Positions 24,801-32,591 of a stretch of 33,594 bases of DNA are shown here, piece by piece. Position 1 is the stretch's first letter; each line of letters begins with the position of its first letter. The notes under the pieces are model-generated. The model saw only the letters and a list, made by a program, of their open reading frames with translations. It made no database searches and was not told the origin of the DNA. The position numbers and the translations under genes were made by a program. The stretch comes from an uncultured Eubacteriales bacterium (GTDB lineage Bacteria > Bacillota > Clostridia > Oscillospirales > Acutalibacteraceae), in contig ONDC01000047.1 of the NCBI GenBank assembly GCA_900316495.1, positions 1 to 33,594 of the forward strand. The letters run 5' to 3'.

Positions 24801-24980
24801 GTTCCCTTTACGGTTCAGCCGGAGGACTGCAACGACACGATCAGATGGTATTCGACCGATGAGGACGTTGCCTCCGTAAGGGAAGACGGTCTTATTACGG
24901 CGCTCTCAGCCGGAACGTGCTATATCTGTATAGAGACCGGAAGCGGCGCCACCGCAAGGTGCAAGGTCTTTGTGAACTGA
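21810..24980 (+). CDS. Large secreted BspA-like LRR_5 plus Big_2 repeat surface protein
   Basis: 1056 residues from the ATG at 21810, which has GGAGG 5 nt upstream; an ATG at 21795 in frame precedes that GGAGG and is unlikely. A signal peptide covers roughly residues 15-45 (hydrophobic VYVFLSALLLSLFVFCASA). About 15 LRR_5 repeats follow, with I-G-x-x-A-F-x-G-C periodicity, to near residue 430. The rest is about seven Big_2-like (bacterial Ig group 2) domains, each with W-S/Y-S-x-D-x-x-V-A-V/S-V and a later G-x-V-T-A/G-x-x-x-G strand. No sortase motif, SLH or other anchor is visible at the C terminus (GATARCKVFVN). Such proteins commonly mediate adhesion or cell-cell contact in gut Clostridia. 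Binding partner unknown. Confidence 0.85.
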   Translation: MICSDLLNNIKITRTTKRAVYVFLSALLLSLFVFCASAPSVRAEKETTAPSIDSVNLREAQWVYSVYTDKSNVRYAAVTRYDGGETDVAIPDTLGGVSVRVISREAFCGNKYLTSVVIPEGVSEIGKYAFRGCIGLSSVSFPSSLTSVGDGAFFGCRSITGADFSEGLTKIGSFAFYECIHLRSVAFPSTLRSVGDSAFEGCGMLESVSFGDHLERIGDLAFMGCQSIRSVDLPSLKDLGAGAFVKCTSLKKAVLGSGVSEIRPETFRACTSLEKVECGSEINKIGVSAFEDCSSLKKIPELDSLSEISSIAFKGCTALTEAVIGRSVGSIGAGAFSGCTSLAKFTVSEENEHYASVNGCLYSKDGTSLLLCPAGKKGTLKVTGEALEIRDFAAAGCRGVSGAELREGLVSVGRGAFLGCTDLVSFSLPDSLKEIGNAAVGVYLSDGKLKKAEYVRFFASGDSCAEKYCLERELSLRNYDSTLLVSSDRVVIAEGRSFSLTCAFESQRKGEVTWSSADESVVTVRAGRLTAVSQGDAEVTVSAVGFEPKTIKVIVVSSDAIGKSKEKKYESRLIYAGESEELSSVFSQIMDPIFASNRFWYSSLPSVATVTEEGRVTAHNRGTAIITCMMPDGSEHKILVTVTEKPSELVLSAPEEELLIGQSAAVAKSFTPSFSTDSVTWSCDDEGIAVVDENGRITAVSQGKCTLTAEAASGLRSSVSVSCVIPAESISLDRETRDVFQGKQFNLKVSPVPENSKQRIIWKSSDPNVASVNSKGKVTGRSFGSAVISAETAGGLRTECRVNVLTHAEELKLDVKKLTLNCGTASKLHSIVRPSYSPETTEGCSWNSTDEKVAVVDQDGLVTAVGPGKCIINCRTGGDLISKCQVQVRLPAESIEIKPDKGSLYIGETQSLEAIILPEDSTDKLEWSSGNEEIARVTTGGTVKGRTQGTTLITAKLTNDVTGESITATVEITVMKKADSIALSKTDLSLKAGEKDSVPFTVQPEDCNDTIRWYSTDEDVASVREDGLITALSAGTCYICIETGSGATARCKVFVN

Positions 24981-24996
24981 TTTTGGAATTTTTTAC

Positions 24997-25025
24997 TTGA
25001 TTATGTGAGAAGATTGGTGTATAAT
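24997..25025 (+). promoter_or_regulatory. Promoter of the RING/DUF2628 gene
   Basis: TTGATT (24997-25002) and TATAAT (25020-25025), spacer 17 bp. The leader is about 120 nt and contains a tandem 10-bp repeat. Confidence 0.65.
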
Positions 25026-25043
25026 ACTTTTAATTTACTGATT

Positions 25044-25063
25044 TTTGCCTATATTTGCCTATA
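25044..25063 (+). repeat. Tandem 10-bp repeat in the leader of the RING gene
   Basis: TTTGCCTATA occurs twice back to back, starting about 20 bp after the -10 box. It may be a protein binding site or a chance slippage product. Confidence 0.5.
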
Positions 25064-25152
25064 TCTGATATGTAATTGATCCATGACGGAGGTGCTTTCA
25101 GGGCGTTTCGTGTAAGGGAATTGTCCGATGGTTTATGAAGGATTATAAAAAA

Positions 25153-26064
25153 ATGTCTTGTGCCATGTGCGGGGAGCCGTTTGATGAAGAGTCAGACGTA
25201 GTGGTTTGTCCGGCGTGCGGCGCGCCGCATCACAGGGACTGCTGGAAGGAAACGGGGCACTGCGCCTGCGAGGAAAAGCATGCGGAGGGCTATGAATGGC
25301 ATCCGGAGAAAATGTATATAGGAGATGTTAAGTTTCCTCCTGACAGCGAAAAGGAACCCCTCGCTTCGGGGGACGATGAGACTGAAAGGTGTCCCAATTG
25401 CGGAAAAATGACCAAAAAGAGCGAGAAGTACTGCGAGTACTGCGGCTATTACAAATACGTAGAGCCTGATTCTTTTTCGGATATGAGCGACGAAGCCAGG
25501 CTTGAGGAGCTTTTTCCTTTTGATCCCGCAGAAAAAATTCAGGGGGTGCCGGCAGGGGATTACAAACGCTTTGTGGGCAGAATGTGGATTTATTACATTC
25601 CGCGCTTTCTCAGAATGTCCCGCAGTAAAAGTCCCGTCAGCTTTAATATCACCGCGTTTTTCACCCATGGCTTCTGGTTTGTTTCCCGGAGAATGTACCT
25701 GCCGGGAATTGCCATGATTATGTCCGTGATCGCTTCCTCTCTGTATCAAGCGTATTTTGCGAGCGTTTTTGAAGGACTTTCGGGCAACCGTCTCGCGCTT
25801 GGCTATATGATTTCGCTGGTGCTGTCGGGGCTTGAACTGGTCATCATGATCATCTCCGGATTGTTCGGCAACCGTCTGTATCTGAATTTCTGCGCAAAGA
25901 AGATCAAGGCAATCAACGCCCAGGTCTCCCGGAAAAAGGGTTCTGCCGATGATTTCAACCGTGCGCTGGAGGAAAAGGGCGGTCTTACCATGCTGCCCGC
26001 CATTTCCATGATCGTGTGTTATTTGGCGATTTTGTATATAACGGAGAGGGGAACTTTGTTTTAA
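25153..26064 (+). CDS. Prokaryotic RING-finger / zinc-ribbon / DUF2628 membrane protein
   Basis: 303 residues from the ATG at 25153, which has AAGGA 10 nt upstream; an in-frame ATG at 25135 has no such site. The N-terminal 45 residues form a Prok-RING_1-type domain: C-x2-C ... CPACGAPHHRDCW ... C-x-C. A zinc ribbon follows (CPNCGK ... CEYCG, about 75-95). The C-terminal half fits DUF2628, with an FNITAFFTHGFWFVSRRMY block and three membrane helices. It lies between the giant surface protein and galU, each with its own promoter. Bacterial RING-like domains are known from comparative genomics, but their roles are mostly untested, and ubiquitin-like activity should not be assumed. Confidence 0.75.
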   Translation: MSCAMCGEPFDEESDVVVCPACGAPHHRDCWKETGHCACEEKHAEGYEWHPEKMYIGDVKFPPDSEKEPLASGDDETERCPNCGKMTKKSEKYCEYCGYYKYVEPDSFSDMSDEARLEELFPFDPAEKIQGVPAGDYKRFVGRMWIYYIPRFLRMSRSKSPVSFNITAFFTHGFWFVSRRMYLPGIAMIMSVIASSLYQAYFASVFEGLSGNRLALGYMISLVLSGLELVIMIISGLFGNRLYLNFCAKKIKAINAQVSRKKGSADDFNRALEEKGGLTMLPAISMIVCYLAILYITERGTLF

Positions 26065-26080
26065 ATTTTTATGAAATCTG

Positions 26081-26109
26081 TTGAATTTATTGCGGTAATA
26101 TGATATAAT
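26081..26109 (+). promoter_or_regulatory. Promoter of galU
   Basis: TTGAAT (26081-26086) and TATAAT (26104-26109) with a 17-bp spacer, about 35 bp before the start codon. Confidence 0.7.
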
Positions 26110-26143
26110 TTTAGAAATAAACATAAAGGACGCTGATAAAAAT

Positions 26144-27028
26144 ATGAGTAATAAAGTGCGCAAAGCAGTGATTCCCGCAGCCGGACTCGGTACCCGTGTG
26201 CTTCCCGCATCCAAGGCAATGCCCAAGGAGATGCTTCCGATAGTCGATAAGCCTGCCATTCAGTATATCGTGGAAGAAGCTGTTGCCAGCGGTATTACTG
26301 ATATTCTTATCATTACCAACCGCGGAAAGAGCGATATTGAAAACCATTTTGACCGTACCCCCGAGCTGGAGGAACGCCTCCTTGCCGCAGGCAGGAAGGA
26401 AACCTACGATCAGGTCGTTGCGCTGACAAAAATGGCCAATATCTGCTTTGTCCGCCAGAAGGAGACCAAGGGTCTGGGGCATGCCGTCAATTGCGCACGT
26501 TCCTTCGTCGGCGACGAGCCGTTTGCGATTCTGTTCGGAGACGACGTTATTCTGGGCGATGAACCTGTTACGGCTCAGCTCTGCCGCGCGTATGAGAAAT
26601 ACGGTCTCGGCGTTGTCGGCACCAAGGAGATGCCCCCGGAAATCGTTATGAGAGGCAGCTCGCTTAAGCTGGAGCCGCTCGAGGGCGAGACAAATATTTA
26701 TAAATGCACCGATCTGGTGGAAAAGGTGAAGAGGGTAGAGGATCTGCTCAGCAATTACACCATTCTTGGCAGATGCGTATGTCCCCCCGAAATATTTGAT
26801 ATTCTCGATCACACCCCTCCCGGAGCCGGCAATGAGATACAGCTTACCGACGCCCTTGCGCAGCTTGCCAAGACCAAAGGACTGACGGCGGTTGACTTTG
26901 AGGGCAAGCGGTATGATATGGGGAATAAGCTGGGCATTCTTCAGGCGACGGTGGACGTGGCGCTTCAGCATCCCGAGGTCAGCGAAGGCTTTAAGGCTTA
27001 TCTAAAAGAAATAATGGATAAGCTTTGA
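26144..27028 (+). CDS. galU: UTP--glucose-1-phosphate uridylyltransferase
   Basis: 294 residues, typical for GalU/GtaB. It makes UDP-glucose from UTP and glucose 1-phosphate for glycolipids, teichoic acid and polysaccharides. The nucleotide-binding start AVIPAAGLGTRVLPAS and KEMLPIVDKPAIQYIVEEA are diagnostic; LFGDDVILG carries the metal-binding Asp, and KRYDMGNKLG matches the C-terminal signature. AAGGA lies 13 nt before the ATG. A membrane protein gene follows after 32 bp and is probably co-transcribed. The diacylglycerol glycosyltransferase at 20410-21549 is a likely user of its product. Confidence 0.95.
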   Translation: MSNKVRKAVIPAAGLGTRVLPASKAMPKEMLPIVDKPAIQYIVEEAVASGITDILIITNRGKSDIENHFDRTPELEERLLAAGRKETYDQVVALTKMANICFVRQKETKGLGHAVNCARSFVGDEPFAILFGDDVILGDEPVTAQLCRAYEKYGLGVVGTKEMPPEIVMRGSSLKLEPLEGETNIYKCTDLVEKVKRVEDLLSNYTILGRCVCPPEIFDILDHTPPGAGNEIQLTDALAQLAKTKGLTAVDFEGKRYDMGNKLGILQATVDVALQHPEVSEGFKAYLKEIMDKL

Positions 27029-27060
27029 GTATATATTTTATTTTAAGGATGGTTAAATTA

Positions 27061-28041
27061 ATGAGAACAAACAAGAAATTAATCACGACTCTCGCTGTGT
27101 TTGTGCTGGTGCTTATGACGAGCATTTTCTGCATGACCGTTTTTGCCGAGAAAACCCAAGAGGACGAGACGTTAACGGCAGCGGTGACTCCCGCTGTTTC
27201 GGGCTGCGATCTGAAAAAGGATGATCTTCGTATGGCTAAGGTCAAGCTGACCAATTTCAGTATGCTGGTGCCGAAGGGAGAGCTGCTTACCGTCGAAAGC
27301 TCCTCAAAGGATTATGAAAACAGCAAGCTGATGGAGATGGGATACAACCGCAGCTCACTGATCAACAGCAACATCTTCCTGTATTATAACAGCAATTACA
27401 CCAACGAGTGTACCGTCTACGGTGTGATCGTACAGCTCAACCCGCTTGACGCTTATTACAGTGATTATGCCAAGCTCACCAAGGAGCAGCAGGATGAACT
27501 GATTGCCCAGAGAATTGCGTCGACTGGTAATACAAGTGCCAAGGGCAGCTTTGAGAAGATCAACGGAATCACCTACATGTTCATCAAGGATTCCAATCAG
27601 GACGGCGAGAACAAGTATGTTGACTATGAACTGAGTACCGTGATCGGCAAGTATAAGTATGTAGTTCAGATCAATGCCACTAATCCCGATCAGAACGACC
27701 GCGACGTACTCAATGAAATGATCAATTCCATCAAGATCGGCGGCATGAAGGAGCCTTTGTCTCCGCTGAACATCGCGCTGGTCGTTTGCGTGGCGATTCT
27801 GCTTGTAGCGGTTGCGTTTGCGTTCTTTACGCTTTACAGATTTGACAGGTTTGTGAAGAGCGGCGCAACGAACGTCAGAATGTTTGGCTTTGACCTTCCC
27901 GAGCCTGCCGCTTCCGAGGATGATTCCGACGACAGTGACGACAACGGAGAAAATGACGGTTTTGAGGATGAAGCCGCTGATGAAACGGTAGCGCCTGCAT
28001 CCGATGAAAAGATCATTGACGACGAATCCGATTCCGAGTAA
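27061..28041 (+). CDS. Secreted-domain, single-pass membrane protein with acidic tail, function unknown
   Basis: 326 residues from the ATG at 27061, preceded by TTAAGGATGG at good spacing; an in-frame ATG at 27025 lacks this and overlaps galU. A signal peptide (1-29, cleavage after VFA) is followed by an outside domain of about 200 residues containing KLTNFSMLVPKGELLTV and a QINATNPDQNDRD stretch near its end. One helix (236-258) and a positively charged stop (YRFDRFVKSG) come next, then a very acidic tail (281-326). The outer part resembles the general layout of extracellular PsbP/DUF-type lipoprotein-like domains, but I do not recognise the family. It is probably co-transcribed with galU and ends at a clear terminator. 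Confidence 0.7.
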   Translation: MRTNKKLITTLAVFVLVLMTSIFCMTVFAEKTQEDETLTAAVTPAVSGCDLKKDDLRMAKVKLTNFSMLVPKGELLTVESSSKDYENSKLMEMGYNRSSLINSNIFLYYNSNYTNECTVYGVIVQLNPLDAYYSDYAKLTKEQQDELIAQRIASTGNTSAKGSFEKINGITYMFIKDSNQDGENKYVDYELSTVIGKYKYVVQINATNPDQNDRDVLNEMINSIKIGGMKEPLSPLNIALVVCVAILLVAVAFAFFTLYRFDRFVKSGATNVRMFGFDLPEPAASEDDSDDSDDNGENDGFEDEAADETVAPASDEKIIDDESDSE

Positions 28042-28054
28042 TCTATCATTATCA

Positions 28055-28098
28055 ATCCGGCGGAGAAACGTGACGCGCGTTTTTACCGCCGGATTTTT
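28055..28098 (+). terminator. Terminator of the galU transcript
   Basis: ATCCGGCGG (28055-28063) pairs perfectly with CCGCCGGAT (28086-28094) and is followed by TTTTT. It ends 12 bp before the valS promoter -35 box. Confidence 0.8.
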
Positions 28099-28109
28099 AT
28101 CAAAACATA

Positions 28110-28138
28110 TTGACAAAACGCGTTTCAGGTGTTATAAT
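28110..28138 (+). promoter_or_regulatory. Consensus sigma-A promoter of the valS T-box operon
   Basis: TTGACA (28110-28115) and TATAAT (28133-28138) match the consensus at every position with a 17-bp spacer. The transcript start would be about 28145, at the beginning of the T-box leader. Confidence 0.85.
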
Positions 28139-28144
28139 GCACAC

Positions 28145-28520
28145 AATATTAGGATAAGGCTTTGATGAGGAGTAGTAGCTGTCACACCGTGTCAGTCGTT
28201 GCTTTGTGGAGCGGCGGCGTCAGAGAAGAGACGGAGGGTGCAAGTCTTGATGCAGGCGGCGGTGAAGTAGCCTCGGAGCTTTGGAATGAACGGGTGCTTT
28301 TCGGAGATTCCGGTGTAACGGTTTTCTTCTGAAAAAACCTCAGTAGACTCCAACGGAGCTTCACCGTTATCATAGAAGGCGGTATCGGATTGTGTGATTG
28401 GCAATCCCGTATCCGGCAGAGTGTGCGCGTTTCTGAAAACGCGCAAATTCAGGTGGTATCACGGACTGGATCAGTTCGCCCTGAGCCGAATGTCAATTCG
28501 GCTTGCGGTGGGCTTTTTTT
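28145..28520 (+). promoter_or_regulatory. T-box leader, probably tRNA(Val)-responsive
   Basis: The leader starts with GATGAGGAGTAGTAG, typical of Stem I, and shows GGAGGGTGCAAG for the Stem I distal part. A candidate specifier GTA (Val) follows GAA at 28267-28269. The conserved T-box AGGTGGTATCACGG is at 28451-28464. A factor-independent terminator (28478-28520) follows, with AGCCGAA/TTCGGCT and GCCC/GGGC arms and seven T. Uncharged tRNA(Val) binding would favour the antiterminator and allow valS expression. The specifier position is inferred by pattern and by the downstream gene, not by folding. Confidence 0.88.
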
Positions 28521-28612
28521 ATTTCCGCGCAACCTCCGGAGCGCTCTTGGAAAAGCGTTTATCCCGATAAATCTACTTCCTTACCCCATATTATTGAAAG
28601 GATCTGATTCTC

Positions 28613-31164
28613 ATGGCAAAGGAAATGCCGAAAACCTATGAACCGCAGGAGGCGGAGGACAGAATTTACCGGAACTGGATGGAAAAGGGCTACTTTCACA
28701 CCGAAATAGACCGCAGCAAAAAGCCCTACACCATCGTGATGCCGCCTCCGAACATTACCGGACAGCTTCACATGGGTCATGCCCTTGACAACACCCTGCA
28801 GGATATACTGATCCGCTGGAGAAGAATGCAGGGCTACTGCGCCATGTGGCTTCCCGGCACCGACCACGCCTCCATCGCGACCGAGGTAAAGGTCGTGGAA
28901 AAGCTCCGCAAGGAGGGCGTCAGCAAGGAGGATCTGGGAAGAGAGAAATTCCTGGAGCAGGTCTGGAACTGGAAAAGGGAATACGGCGGAAGAATCGTCA
29001 ACCAGCTGAAAAAAATGGGTTCCTCCTGCGACTGGGAGCGCGAGCGCTTCACGATGGACGAGGGCTGCTCCAAGGCGGTTACTGAGGTGTTCAACAAGAT
29101 GTACGAGGAAGGCCTGATCTACCGCGGCGAGAGGATCATCAACTCTGGCACCTGCGCTATCCGCTGACCGATGGCAGCGGGTATCTGGAGCTTGCCACCA
29201 CCCGTCCGGAGACCATGATCGGCGATACCGCCGTCGCGGTTCACCCGGAGGACGAGCGGTACAAGCACCTCATCGGCAAGACCTGTATTCTCCCGCTCTT
29301 TAACAGGGAAATTCCGATTGTCGCCGATGAATACGTCGAGATGGATTTCGGAACCGGCGTCGTCAAGATTACCCCCGCCCACGACCCCAACGACTTCGAG
29401 GTCGGACTGCGTCACGATCTGCCCGTGATCAACGTGATGAACGAGGATGCGACCATTAATGAGCAGGGCGGCAAATACGAGGGCATGACCCGCGAGGAAT
29501 GCCGAAAAGCTATCGTCGCCGACCTGGAAGCAGGCGGATTCCTTGTGAAGATTGAGCCGATGAAGCACAACGTCGGCACCTGCTACCGCTGCAAGACCAT
29601 CGTCGAGCCGAGAGTGTCCAAGCAGTGGTTCGTCAAAATGAAGCCCCTTGCCGGACCCGCCATTGATGCGGTCCGCAGCGGGGAGACAAGATTCGTCCCC
29701 GAGCGCTTTGAAAAGATTTACTTCAACTGGATGGAGAACATCCGCGACTGGTGCATCTCCCGTCAGCTCTGGTGGGGACACAGAATCCCCGCGTGGTACT
29801 GCGACGACTGCGGCGAGATCACGGTTGCCAGAACCGTGCCTGAAACGTGCTGTCATTGCGGCAGCACACATATCCATCAGGATGAGGATACGCTGGACAC
29901 ATGGTTCTCCTCAGCGCTTTGGCCCTTCTCCACTCTGGGCTGGCCTGACAAGACCGAAGAGCTGGACTTCTTCTACCCGACAAGCACGCTCGTCACGGGC
30001 TACGACATCATTTTCTTCTGGGTGGCGAGAATGATCTTCTCCGGCGTTCACGATATGGACGCGTCGCCCTTTGAGAATGTTTTCATACACGGCATCGTGA
30101 GAGACGGCGAGGGACGCAAGATGTCCAAGTCGCTGGGCAACGGCGTCGATCCCCTTGAGATCATCAACAAATACGGCGCGGATTCGCTGCGTTTTTCGCT
30201 GGTCAATGGCATCAGTCCCGGCAGCGACATGCGCTACAGCGAAAAGAAGGTGGAGGCCTGCCGCAATTTCGCCAACAAGCTGTGGAACGCCACCCGCTTC
30301 GTCATGATGAACGTCGTGGACGGCGACATGCCCGCCATTCCCGAAAGGCTTGAGTTAGAGGATAAGTGGATTCTTGACAGACTCAACACCCTGATTAAGG
30401 AAATGACCGAGAATATGGAGCATTTTGACATCGGCGTCGCCGTCGCCAAGCTCTATGACTTTATCTGGGACTGCTACTGCGACTGGTACATCGAGTTTGC
30501 CAAAACCCGTCTGAACGCGGGCGGCAAAACGGCGGCTGACGTCCGTGCGGTGCTGCTTTACGTCCTCACCGACATCATCAAGCTGCTGCACCCCTTCATG
30601 CCGTTCGTCACAGAGGAAATCTTCACTATCATTCCCCACGAGGGCGAAACCCTGATGCTTGCCAAGTGGCCGGAATACAGGGAGGACTTCTCCTTTGCGG
30701 AGGAGGCGGAGAAGATGGAGCGCATTATGTCGGCGATCAAGGCGATCCGTACCCGCCGCAGCGAGATGAATGTGCCGCCCTCCAAAAAGGCGCATATCTA
30801 CATCGAAACCGCCTACGGCGAGACCTTCGCGCACGGCGCGAAATTCTTTGACAAGCTGGCTTCCGCCAGCGCGGTGGAGGTCGGCGAGAGCTTTGCCATT
30901 GAAGGCGCTGTCACGATTATCTCTGACGGCGCGAAAATTCTCATTCCCCTTGATGAGCTGGTGGACAAGGAGAAGGAGTTGGCACGTCTGCACAAGGAGC
31001 TGGAAAAGGCGGAGAAGGACATTGCCATGCTGCAGGGCAAGCTCGCCAATGAAAAATTTGTCGCCAAAGCGCCCGCCAACGTCATCGAAGCCGAGCGTAA
31101 CAAGCTTGGAAAGGCGGAGGAACGCAAGGCGATCATTCTGGAGACAATGGAAAAGTTCAGATAA
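28613..31164 (+). pseudogene. valS: Valyl-tRNA synthetase, interrupted by a deletion with frameshift
   Basis: The first 184 codons (28613-29167) carry the class Ia start with [15 protein letters not shown] (HIGH motif) and end at a TGA after [13 protein letters not shown]. The next frame resumes at [13 protein letters not shown] from about 29146 and runs to 31164, with the editing (CP1) domain [13 protein letters not shown], the catalytic [11 protein letters not shown] (KMSKS motif) and a C-terminal coiled coil. Between INW and HLW homologues have about 22-24 residues including the CPxC and LSDAEVE block; only 2 nt remain here, so about 67 nt (3n+1) are missing near 29144. Restored length would be about 880 residues, normal for ValRS. 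It has an intact T-box and promoter upstream, and folC follows. Confidence 0.9.
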
Positions 31165-31190
31165 TTTCTTCATTGCACATTTTGAAGGGC

Positions 31191-31229
31191 GTATTCCGGC
31201 GTGAATGGCATTGTCTTGCGCCGGAATAC
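31191..31229 (+). other. Intercistronic hairpin between valS and folC
   Basis: GTATTCCGGCG (31191-31201) pairs perfectly with CGCCGGAATAC (31219-31229) over a 17-nt loop. No T-run follows, so it is not a standard terminator. It lies 27 bp after the valS stop and 20 bp before the preferred folC start, and may protect or process the mRNA or tune folC translation. Confidence 0.55.
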
Positions 31230-31249
31230 CGCTTGAACGAGGTGTTTTT

Positions 31250-32554
31250 GTGAATTATACAGAGGCAAGAGCCTATGTGGACGCCACCGCCAAATTCGGC
31301 GTCAAGCCCGGTCTTGAGCGGATTGAAAAAATGATGACGTACCTCGGGAACCCGCAGGACAGGCTGAAATGCGTTCATGTGGCAGGAACCAACGGCAAAG
31401 GCTCCACCTGCACCATGCTGGCGTCGATTCTCACCGGGGCAGGCTACAGGACAGGGCTTTTCACCTCTCCGTATGTCATCGACTTCCGCGAGCGGTTTAT
31501 GGTGGACGGCGAGATGATTAGCGAAGAGGAGTTCGCCGGGTATATGACGAGAATCAAGACGGTCAACGACCTCCTTGAAAAATCCGGCTGTAACCTGACG
31601 CAGTTTGAGCTGATCACGGCAGTGGCATTTCTCTGGTTTGCCGAAAAGGAATGTGACGTGGTGGTGCTGGAATGCGGTCTTGGCGGCAGACTTGATTCCA
31701 CCAATGTGATCAAGGAACCGCTCTGCTCGGTGATCACCAAAATCTCCCTTGATCACACCGACATCCTTGGCGATACGGTGGAAAAGATCGCGGGCGAAAA
31801 GGCGGGTATCATCAAGCCCGGGTGCCCGGTCGTGCTTGCCCCGAATCAGCGGCACGAGGTGGTTTCGGTGATCGTCAGAAGATGTGCCGAGATAGGAAGT
31901 CCCCTGACAGTGAGCGGAATGGACACGGTGTCGGTAAAGGCGATGCTGCCCACCATGACCGAGGTGAATTACGCCGGACTACGCCTGATGGTGCCGCTGC
32001 CGGGACCGCATCAGGTGGAGAACGCGATCACGGCGGTCAACGCCGCCAGGGAACTGAACGAACGCGGCTTGAAGCTGTCGGATGAGAAGATCGTCGCGGG
32101 CATTGCCAAGGCTAGCATCCCCGCGCGCTTTGAGATTATTTCCCACGATCCGCTTGTGGTGGTGGACGGCGCGCACAATCCCGACGGCATCGACGCGCTG
32201 TGTCATTCGATCGACGCGCTTCTTGGTGGACGCAGCATCGTGGGAATCATCGGCATGCTGCGGGACAAGGCTTATGAATCCGCTCTCTCCGAAATCGTCC
32301 CCCGCTTTGACATGGTGCTGACCGTCACGCCTGACAGTCCGAGAGCGCTCAGCGCGAAGGAACTATCAGCCTGCGCGCAGCAGTTTGCAGGGGAGGGCGT
32401 TACAGTCAAGCCGGTAGACAGCCTGAAAAAAGCGGCTTCCTTAGCGCTCGATATGACGGATGAGGCGGCTGCGGTTGTGGTCTGCGGTTCGCTGTATCTT
32501 GCGTCGGACATGCTTCCGCTTATGCGGGAGCTGATTGAATCAAGAAAAGACTGA
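31250..32554 (+). CDS. folC: Folylpolyglutamate synthase / dihydrofolate synthase
   Basis: 434 residues from a GTG at 31250, which is preceded by GAGGTG. An ATG at 31205 lies in the loop of the hairpin before the gene and adds 15 residues that do not fit the family. The N-terminal Mur-ligase P-loop is HVAGTNGKGSTCTML, and the family block LVLECGLGGRLDSTN (here VVLECGLGGRLDSTN) and SLDHTDILGDTVEKIAGEKAGI follow. Later VVDGAHNPDGI is the C-terminal signature. FolC adds glutamate tails to folates, retaining them in the cell, and some members also make dihydrofolate. It sits behind valS in the T-box transcript, an arrangement common in Firmicutes. It relates to the fhs folate gene elsewhere in the window. 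Confidence 0.93.
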   Translation: MNYTEARAYVDATAKFGVKPGLERIEKMMTYLGNPQDRLKCVHVAGTNGKGSTCTMLASILTGAGYRTGLFTSPYVIDFRERFMVDGEMISEEEFAGYMTRIKTVNDLLEKSGCNLTQFELITAVAFLWFAEKECDVVVLECGLGGRLDSTNVIKEPLCSVITKISLDHTDILGDTVEKIAGEKAGIIKPGCPVVLAPNQRHEVVSVIVRRCAEIGSPLTVSGMDTVSVKAMLPTMTEVNYAGLRLMVPLPGPHQVENAITAVNAARELNERGLKLSDEKIVAGIAKASIPARFEIISHDPLVVVDGAHNPDGIDALCHSIDALLGGRSIVGIIGMLRDKAYESALSEIVPRFDMVLTVTPDSPRALSAKELSACAQQFAGEGVTVKPVDSLKKAASLALDMTDEAAAVVVCGSLYLASDMLPLMRELIESRKD

Positions 32555-32591
32555 GCAAAGTTCTTATTAACTGATAATAAGGAATGATTGT

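Noticed and set aside
25135..25152. Upstream ATG start for the RING protein
   Set aside because: No ribosome binding site at a useful distance. The ATG at 25153 has AAGGA upstream and begins right before the zinc domain.
28390..28641. Short open frame in the valS leader
   Set aside because: It lies across the T-box, antiterminator and terminator and overlaps the valS start; no ribosome binding site and no recognisable protein.
29119..29877. Long antisense frame (252 codons) opposite valS
   Set aside because: Valyl-tRNA synthetase motifs are clear on the other strand; the antisense frame is a by-product of GC-rich codon use.
31205..31249. ATG start for folC at 31205
   Set aside because: It lies in the loop of a strong hairpin without a ribosome binding site. 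A GTG with GAGGTG upstream starts at the usual family position.
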